Shown: piece after piece, positions 52,983 to 61,400 of the stretch
How positions within the stretch are numbered: the first letter of the stretch is position 1
Layout: the number at the start of each line of letters is the position of its first letter
NCBI GenBank assembly: GCA_965229685.1
Contig: OZ245920.1
Span: forward strand, 744,001-808,000
Source: Pacificispira sp033344895
Lineage (GTDB): Bacteria; Pseudomonadota; Alphaproteobacteria; UBA8366; Aestuariispiraceae
DNA length: 64,000 nucleotides
Direction of reading: 5' to 3'
The notes under the pieces: generated by a model
Database searches by the model: none
Seen by the model: the letters and a program-made list of their open reading frames with translations, nothing else
Told to the model about the DNA's origin: nothing
Translations under genes and position numbers: made by a program

Positions 52983-54899
52983 ATGCAGGCAACCAAAGGC
53001 AAAGACCAGACGCAGGGGCGGCGGAAGTCGCTTCGGGCCATGCTGGCGACGGCCGGGACCACCCTCGCCGCCGCGTCGTTGTTTGCGAGTGGGCCCGTGC
53101 ACGCCATTTCGCTGGCGGACGCCGTGCGGTCGGCGCTCCAGACCAACCCGGATATCGGGATCGTGGCGGAGAACAAGCGCGCGGTTGAGTACGAGCTGGA
53201 TCAGGCGCGCGGGCAGTATTACCCGGTCGTGGACTACACCGGGTCCGCGGGCTACGAAGCAACCCGGGACGGTTCGTCCTTTGCCCGCGGTGAAGCCGAG
53301 GGCAGCTTCGGCATGCCAACTTATTCGTCCAGCCTGACCCTGACCCAGATGATCTTCGACGGCCGCGCGACCGATGCCGATGTCGCCCGTCAGGAAAGCC
53401 GCGTTGTTTCCGCAACCCGGCGGGTGCGGGAAACCTCGGAATTCATCGGTCTGGATGCCATTGAGGCCTATCTGGAATCGCTGCGTCAGCGTGAACTGGC
53501 GGCCATTGCGGAAGACAACGTTCGCCAACACGAATTGACCCTGGAACTGGTCGAGACGAAGGCAGCCGGTGGGGCAGCCACCACCGCCGATGTCCAGCAG
53601 GCCGAATCCCGGCTCGCGGCCGCGCAGGCCACGCTTACCGAGGCGGAGGCCCGGCTACGCGACGCGGACGCCACCTATGTCCGTGTGATCGGGGAATCCC
53701 CGAAGGAACTGGTGCGGCCGGTGCCGCCGATGTGGGCGCTGCCGCAGACTCTGGAAGATGCGGTTGCCATTTCGCTGCGCAACAATCCGACTGTCGCGGT
53801 GACACGCGCCGATCTGGAAACCGTCCGCCAGGAATACCGCTCCGGCAAGTCGGCTCTCTGGCCGACGGTCAATCTGGAGCTGAACGGAAATGCGGCCCGG
53901 AACGAGGATGGGTCCCGCGGGGCGGACCTCAGCGCGTCAGCCCTGATCCGTGTGAACTACAACCTTTACCGCGGCGGCCGGGATACCAACCGCGTGCAGG
54001 AACTGATCCACCGGATCGGCGAGGCGCGCCAGCGGCACAATCGCGCGCTTCGCCTAACGGAAGAGGAAATGCGCCTGGCCTGGAACGCGCTGACCAGTTC
54101 GCGCGACCGGCTGGCGGCGCAGCGTCGCGAGGTCGAGGCGAACGACCGGGTGCGGGAAACCTATCGGCAGCAGTTCAATGTCGGCGGGCGCAACCTGCTT
54201 GAATTGCTGGATGCCGAAAACGAGCTGTTCATTGCCAAGGGGAACCTCGTCACGACCGAGTTCCTCGAACTGTTCAGCATCTATCGGATTCTCGCGACAG
54301 GCGGCACGTTGATGGCTGCCCTGGATGTGCCACAGATCGGCGAGGGACGCAGTGAGCTTGACCCGTCCCCGCCCGAGGGCGTGAAGCTGGAGCGGTCTTT
54401 CGGGGCAGGCGCCGGCGGGCAGCCCGGGGGCGGTACCGTGCTGGATCCGGACCTCGACCCGCTTGGCCCGCTTGATTCTTCCGGTCCGCTCGATCCGCTG
54501 GCGCCGTTGGACCCCAATGCGCCGCTCGATCCGTTGGCGCCGCTCGACCCGAACGCATCCGGTGGATCGTCGGATTCACTCGATCCGTTGGCGCCCCTTG
54601 ACCCCAACGCCCCCCTCGATCCGCTGATTCCGCTCGACCCCAATGCGTCGCTGGATGAGATTCCGGTGGAACCGGTCGTGCGCTCCGAATCCCTGCCGCC
54701 GCCGACCCCCACCGCCAAGCTCGATGGGCCGGTGGTCGATGCGGCTTCCTACAAGTCGACGCTGCAGGGGCCGCCGAGCTTTACATCTGATAGCGGTCAG
54801 GTGGCGCGGGAGACGCATCGGGCTCAGCCGATCGGTCCGGCGGTATCCATACCGTCGCGCGCCGTCAGCGAGACGCCTTACTCACTCTTTGACGAGTAG
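52983..54899 (+). CDS. tolC: TolC family type I secretion outer-membrane channel with Pro/Asp repeat extension
   Basis: 638-aa outer-membrane efflux protein. An N-terminal signal region (to about residue 41, ending PVHA) precedes the first TolC repeat ISLADAVRSALQTNPDIGIV, and the second begins TLEDAVAISLRNNPTVAVT near 256. RNLLELLDAENELFIAKGNL closes the core, which ends near 450. About 185 further residues are atypical: residues 487-556 are built from PLDPLA/PLDPNA hexapeptide repeats, followed by a Pro/Ser tail. GAGGGG precedes the ATG. The giant repeat protein follows in the same direction, so this is very probably its export channel (LapE-like). Confidence 0.9.
   Translation: MQATKGKDQTQGRRKSLRAMLATAGTTLAAASLFASGPVHAISLADAVRSALQTNPDIGIVAENKRAVEYELDQARGQYYPVVDYTGSAGYEATRDGSSFARGEAEGSFGMPTYSSSLTLTQMIFDGRATDADVARQESRVVSATRRVRETSEFIGLDAIEAYLESLRQRELAAIAEDNVRQHELTLELVETKAAGGAATTADVQQAESRLAAAQATLTEAEARLRDADATYVRVIGESPKELVRPVPPMWALPQTLEDAVAISLRNNPTVAVTRADLETVRQEYRSGKSALWPTVNLELNGNAARNEDGSRGADLSASALIRVNYNLYRGGRDTNRVQELIHRIGEARQRHNRALRLTEEEMRLAWNALTSSRDRLAAQRREVEANDRVRETYRQQFNVGGRNLLELLDAENELFIAKGNLVTTEFLELFSIYRILATGGTLMAALDVPQIGEGRSELDPSPPEGVKLERSFGAGAGGQPGGGTVLDPDLDPLGPLDSSGPLDPLAPLDPNAPLDPLAPLDPNASGGSSDSLDPLAPLDPNAPLDPLIPLDPNASLDEIPVEPVVRSESLPPPTPTAKLDGPVVDAASYKSTLQGPPSFTSDSGQVARETHRAQPIGPAVSIPSRAVSETPYSLFDE
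54441..54652 (+). repeat. PLDPLA/PLDPNA repeat tract in tolC
   Basis: Coding tandem repeat in the tolC C-terminal extension (residues 487-556), units of roughly 18 bp grouped into 36-bp pairs, interrupted by a Gly/Ser spacer. Confidence 0.85.
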
Positions 54900-55472
54900 A
54901 CACGCCAGCCAACGGTTTGTTGGGGCGGGTGAGAAGGGCGACCGACCGCGAGTCGGCGCTGTCCACGCAATCCTGTCCCAGGGCGGCTTGCGCCATGTCT
55001 TGTGAGGCGGAGCTCAAGCTCTACCAGAGAAACACTTCCTTGGATTTTTGCTGCTTGTGACCTTCTTGGCGACCGGTCCCTGCTGTCTGGACAAGCTGCG
55101 ATGCGCCTGCCCGGCGCGTCGGGAATGCACCATGTACCAAGGGGGATCAGTCGGAATCCGGTAGCCGGATACCGATGAGGAACCCTGCTCCGGGTGGGTG
55201 ATCAGAGTCCTATTCCCTAAAGGGCATTCGAAAAAACCTCTATTTTTCAATATACAAACAATTTTAATAAAAAATCTGTAAAAGTTTAGTAGGTTTTTGT
55301 GGATATCGGAACGCCCCTGTGAGCAATCTATTAGCGGAGAGATGTACGCGGGCCGGGAATCCGTCCGCGGGTCGCCTCATCCCCGAATTGGCCCTGCAGC
55401 GCAGACACAGTCTGGCTGATCGGGGGGCGGGGGAAAAGACGGCGGCGAAAATCGAGAGAAGGACTGAAAGAC
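54900..55472. other. 573-bp gap with AT-rich island upstream of the giant adhesin
   Basis: No supported gene. The first half has ordinary GC and small hairpins, including TCCGGTAGCCGGA near 55157. Bases 55230-55300 are strikingly AT-rich and bounded by an 8-bp inverted repeat AAAAACCT (55232-55239) / AGGTTTTT (55291-55298). The last 170 bp form a long leader before the adhesin ATG. Likely a regulated promoter region. Confidence 0.5.
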
Positions 55473-58400
55473 ATGGCTGTCGATGGTCAAATTCCGAAGC
55501 TAGGCTACCAGAATGGGGCGGACGATCAGTTCGACTTCATCAGCGACCAGAATCCTGCTGCGGCGGATGCGGTGACGATCCCGCAGCCGGCGCCGGGGGA
55601 AGCGGTGACGGTCACCGTTCTGCCGGGGCAGGCGCTGCGCGTCGAATTCGACGTCGAGGGGACCACGGTCAACGGCGACGGATCTCAGATCACGCTTCAG
55701 CTCACCGATGGCAGCACCGTGGTCCTGCAGTCGCCGGAACCGGGGGCGTTCACGGCCGACCCTCCGCTGCTGCTGACGCCGGAAGGCGCTTTCGATCAGG
55801 CCCTTGCTCTCTATGGTTATGACGGGTTCGGCAGCCAGACCCCGAATACCGAGGGCCAGGCCGACCCCGACAGCATCTTTCAGTTCGGTTCCGACAGCGA
55901 TGCGCAGCTGACCGGCAATGCAATCACCATCGAAAAGCCGGGCGCCGGTGACAGCCTCGTCTATGAGATCGGCCCGGGCCAACCGCTTCAGCTCACCTTC
56001 GACCTCGACATTGTCGAAGACATTCTGCAGACGGATGACGATATCATCCTGACCTTCGCGGACGGCGCGCAGATCACGTTTTCGGCGATGGTCGATGCGG
56101 CCTTTTCCGATTCTCCGCCAATCCTGCTGATGCCGGATGGCGGCCTGATGTCCGCCGAGGAACTGCTGGACCTGGGCTCCGACATCAACGCGCTGGCCGA
56201 TGCTCTGCAGGGCATCGATTCCGCTGCGGGCAATGCGAATATCGGCCCGGTGACGAGCTATGGCGATGGCAGCGGAGAGGATTTCTCCGGCCTTTCATTG
56301 CGGCAGATTGTCGAGCAGCCGATTGCAGTTTCGCCGCCGCCCCCACCGCCGCCTCCCCCGCCGCCACCGCCCCCGCCTCCTCCTCCGCCTCCGCCCCCGC
56401 CGCCGCCGCCCCCGCCGCCGCCGCCGGCGGACCCGGATACCGTGCCGCTGGCATCTCCGGCCGATTTGGCTTTGGACGAGGATGATTTGGCCGCAGGAAC
56501 GGATCCGGTGAAGGAGCCGACTGCGACCGCCTTGAATTTCAATGTCAATTTCGGCGCCGATGGTCCGTCAACGACCGTCAGCCCGCTGGCATTCAACAAT
56601 GCGACGAAGACGGAACTCGCCAACCTCGGTTTCGAATCCCAGGGGCAGAGTCTGTCCTACGATATCTCGGCCGATGGACTTACATTGACGGCGTCCGCCG
56701 GTGGAAACACCGTGTTCACGGTGACGCTGTCACAGCAGTCGTTCAATCCGTCGACGAATATCGCTCAGTACAAGGCGGAGTTCGAACTGCTGGGTCCTGT
56801 CGATCATCCGACAGCGACGGCCCAGGATGTCATCGCTACCAAGACGGGCAATCTCGAGCATCTGATCGTCACCGTTACCGACGGCGACGGCTCGACCGCC
56901 AACGCCCGCTTCTCGGTCTCGATTACCGATGACGTGCCGGCGATCGATTCCACCGCGCTGGTCACCGGTACCGGTGTTTCCGGCATTGTCGATGAAGACG
57001 ATCTGTCGCCGGAAGGGTCGGATCAGTCTCACTCCCTGTCGACGACCGGCAGCCTGAATTTCGGCGACGGCAAGCTTTATGACATCGATTACGGCGCGGA
57101 TGGTGCTGGTGCCGGCGCGCCTACTTCCCTGACGGTTTCGGACCTGAATTTCAGCTTCGATACGTCGACCCTGCCGACCGGTCTGACCTCCAATGGCGAC
57201 GCGATCACCTATTCTCAGACCAATGGTGTCCTGACGGCATCGGCCGGCGGCCGGACCGTGTTCGAGGTGTCGGTCGATTCGGTCAATGGTCAGTACACGC
57301 TGACGCTGCATGACAATATCGACCATGCCTCCGGCAATGGTCAGAACGAGACGGTTCTGACCTTCAAGCTCCAGGGCACGGTGAAATCCAGTGTCGCGGC
57401 GGATGCGGTCGACGGTGATGGCGACGCGGCCTTCGCCGCTGATGCTGTGGCCATGGTCCGTGACTTCAACGTCTCGATTGTGGACGACGTACCTGTTGCG
57501 GCGGATGACGACGGCGGCAGCACGAAGGCGGGCGGTGCGGATCTGACTGGGAACGTTCTGACGAACGATCTGTCCGGCGCGGATGTGGACGGTGCGCTGA
57601 CGGTGACGGGCTTCACCTATACGCCGGTCGGTGGCGGTGCCGCGGTTGCGGGCAGCTTCGGCACGCCGGTCGATACGCAGTACGGCAAGCTGACGCTGAA
57701 CCAGGACGGCAGCTATACGTTCGAGCCGAACGATGTTGTGGACTTCAACGGGGCCAATTCGGTCACGGAAGGGATCACCTACACGATCACGGATACCGAT
57801 GGCGATACGGATACGGCGGTACTGGATCTGACGATCACCAAGGGCCCGTCGATCACGGTTTACCCGCCGCTGTCGGGCGATCCGAATCTGGGCACGGATG
57901 GTGCCTTCGTCGATGAAGACGACCTGACCCTGGCGCAGGGCGACAGCGATGTCGGGACCGACGGGACGGGTGCGTCCGAGGTATCGGGTTCGATCACGCT
58001 GGATGTCGGCAATGCGGGCTTCGGGTCGCTGACGATCGACGCGGCGCCGTCGCTGACGGCGATGGGGCTGACCTCGAACGGTCACGCGATCAGCTATTCG
58101 ACGAACGGCACGACGGTAACGGCGACGGCGAATGGCGAGACGGTGTTTACCGCTACGCTGACCGGGGATCAGACGAACGGCTTCGGCTGGACCTTTGATC
58201 TGGTGGGCAATCTGGACCACCCGTCGGGTGCGGGCGAGAACGTCATCAACGATCTGGAATTCACGGTCACGTTGACGGATGGCGACGGGGAGACGGCGAC
58301 CGGGTCGTTCACGGTCGACGTCATCGACGATGTCCCGGCGGTCACGAACAACCAGGCGGTTGTGGGCACGGCTGTTACCGGGTCCGTCGATGAAGACGAT

Positions 58401-61400
58401 CTGGCGGACGGTACGGACGACACCAAGGAAAGCCTGTCGACGGGTGGCGATCTGGGGCTGGCCGGTGGCCGGGATCTGGTGACCATCGACTATGGCGCGG
58501 ACGGTCCGGCTGCAGGGGCTCCTGCGGCTCTGGGCTATGGCGACATGGACTGGACTGTGACGGGCCCGACGGGTCTGACCAGCCAGGGCGACGCGGTGAC
58601 CTACAGCTACGATGCGGGCACGGACACGCTGACGGCGGAAGCCGGTGGTCGCGAAGTGTTCACGGTCGAACTGAACGCCGACGGCAGCTACACCTTCACG
58701 CTGAAGGACTCGATCGATCATACCGATGCGAATAGTCAGAATGTCGAGGGTCTGAGCTTCGGCGTCTCGGGCGTGCCGAGCCAGGCGGCCATCGACGCGG
58801 TGAAGGACTTCGATCAGGACGCGGCGGACGCACTGTCGGGTCAGACGATCACTCAGAGCTTTGGCGTCGACGTCACTGACGATGTGCCGGAAGCGATGGC
58901 GAACCAGAGCGCGGTCGGTACGGCTGTCACCGGGTCCGTCGATGAAGACGATCTGGCCGATGGGACGGACGCGACGAAGGAAAGCCTGTCGACGGGTGGC
59001 GATCTGGGTCTGGCCGGTGGCCGGGATCTGGTGACCATCGACTATGGCGCGGACGGTCCGGCTGCGGGGGCTCCGGCCTCGCTGGGCTATGGCGACATGG
59101 ACTGGACGGTGACGGGCCCGGCGGGTCTGACCAGCCAGGGCGATGCGGTGAGCTACAGCTACGATGCGGGCACGGACACGCTGACGGCGGAAGCCGGCGG
59201 GCGCGAAGTGTTCACGGTCGAACTGAACGCCGATGGGTCCTACACCTTCACGCTGAAGGACTCGATCGATCATACCGATGCGAATGGTCAGAACGTCGAG
59301 GGTCTGAGCTTCGGCGTCTCGGGTGTGCCGAGCCAGGCTGCCATTGACGCGGTGAAGGACTTCGATCAGGACGCGGCCGACGCGCTGTCGGGTCAGACGA
59401 TCACGCAGAGCTTCGGCGTCGACGTCACCGACGACGTGCCGGAAGCGATGGCGAACCAGGGTGCGGTCGGTACGGCTGTCACCGGCTCCGTCGATGAAGA
59501 CGATCTGGCCGATGGGACGGACGCGACGAAGGAAAGCCTGTCGACGGGTGGTGATCTGGGGCTGGCCGGTGGCCGGGATCTGGTAACCATCGACTATGGC
59601 GCGGACGGTCCGGCTGCGGGCGCGCCTGCGGCTCTGGGCTATGGCGACATGGACTGGACGGTGACGGGCCCGGCGGGCCTGACCAGCCAGGGCGACGCGG
59701 TGACCTACAGCTACGATGCGGGCACGGACACGCTGACGGCGGAAGCCGGCGGGCGCGAAGTGTTCACGGTCGAGCTGAACGCCGACGGCAGCTACACCTT
59801 CACGCTGAAGGACAGCATCGATCATACCGATGCGAATGGTCAGAACGTCGAGGGTCTGAGCTTCGGCGTCTCGGGCGTGCCGAGCCAGGCTGCCATCGAC
59901 GCGGTGAAGGACTTCGATCAGGACGCGGCGGACGCGCTGTCGGGTCAGACGATCACGCAGAGCTTCGGCGTCGACGTCACCGACGACGTGCCGGTGGCCG
60001 TCGTGGATGTTTCCGGCGTTCAAGGGGCGGAGTCTGTCTCGGTCGATGAGGACGATCTGGCCGACGGCAGCGACGCTACTAAGGAAAGCCTGTCGGCGAC
60101 GGGCAATCTGGGCTTCGGTTCCGGCGATCTGATTAACATCGATTACGGTGCGGACGGCCCGGCTGACGCGAATGCGCCGACAGCGCTGACGGCCGCCGAT
60201 CTGACCTTCAGTTTCGACACGACGAATCTGCCGACCGGGCTGACCAGCAATGGCGATGCCATCACCTTCACGCAGTCCAATGGTGTTCTGACGGCCACGG
60301 CCGACGCCGGAGGCACGGACGAGCGGCCGGTCTTCACCGTGTCGATCAACGCGGCGACCGGCGAATACACCTTCACGCTGCAGGACAATATCGATCACCA
60401 GACTGCCAACGGTCAGAATGTCGAGGCCCTGACTTTCGACATCGTGGGCGTGCCAAGCGCGGCGGCCCTGGCCGGAAAGGATTTCGATCAGGATGCGATC
60501 GACGGGCTGGCCGGTGCGAAGCTGACGCAAAGTTTCGGTGTCTCGATTGTGGACGACGTACCTGTTGCGGCGGATGACGACGGCGGCAGCACGAAGGCGG
60601 GCGGTGCGGATCTGACTGGGAACGTTCTGACGAACGATCTGTCCGGCTCGGATGTGGACGGTGCGCTGACGGTGACGGGCTTCACCTATACGCCGGTCGG
60701 CGGCGGTGCCGCGGTTGCGGGCAGCTTCGGCACGCCGGTCGACACGCAGTACGGCAAGCTGACGCTGAACCAGGACGGCAGCTATACGTTCGAGCCGAAC
60801 GATGTTGTGGACTTCAACGGGGCCAATTCGGTCACGGAAGGGATCACCTACACGATCACGGATACCGATGGCGATACGGATACGGCGGTACTGGATCTGA
60901 CGATCACCAAGGGCCCGTCGATCACGGTTTACCCGCCGCCGTCGGGCGATCCGAATCTGGGCACGGATGGTGCCTTCGTCGATGAAGACGACCTGACCCT
61001 GGCGCAGGGCGACAGCGATGTCGGGACCGACGGGACGGGTGCGTCCGAGGTATCGGGTTCGATCACGCTGGATGTCGGCAATGCGGGCTTCGGGTCGCTG
61101 ACGATCGACGCGGCGCCGTCGCTGACGGCGATGGGGCTGACCTCGAACGGTCACGCGATCAGCTATTCGACGAACGGCACGACGGTAACGGCGACGGCGA
61201 ATGGCGAGACGGTGTTCACGGCGACGCTGACCGGGGATCAGACGAACGGCTTCGGCTGGACCTTCGATCTGGTTGGCAATCTGGACCACCCGTCGGGTGC
61301 GGGCGAGAACGTCATCAATGATCTGGAATTCACGGTCACGTTGACGGATGGCGACGGGGAGACGGCGACCGGGTCGTTCACGGTCGACGTCATCGACGAT

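Noticed and set aside
55140..55185. c-di-GMP-I (GEMM) riboswitch suggested by CCGGTAGCCGGATACCGATG
   Set aside because: Only the 3' hairpin resembles GEMM; the essential GCAAAGCC-like and GNRA-loop half is missing upstream, and the distance to the adhesin start is long.
55014..55250. 78-codon minus-strand ORF in the adhesin upstream gap
   Set aside because: No ribosome binding site or recognisable features, and it spans the regulatory region.
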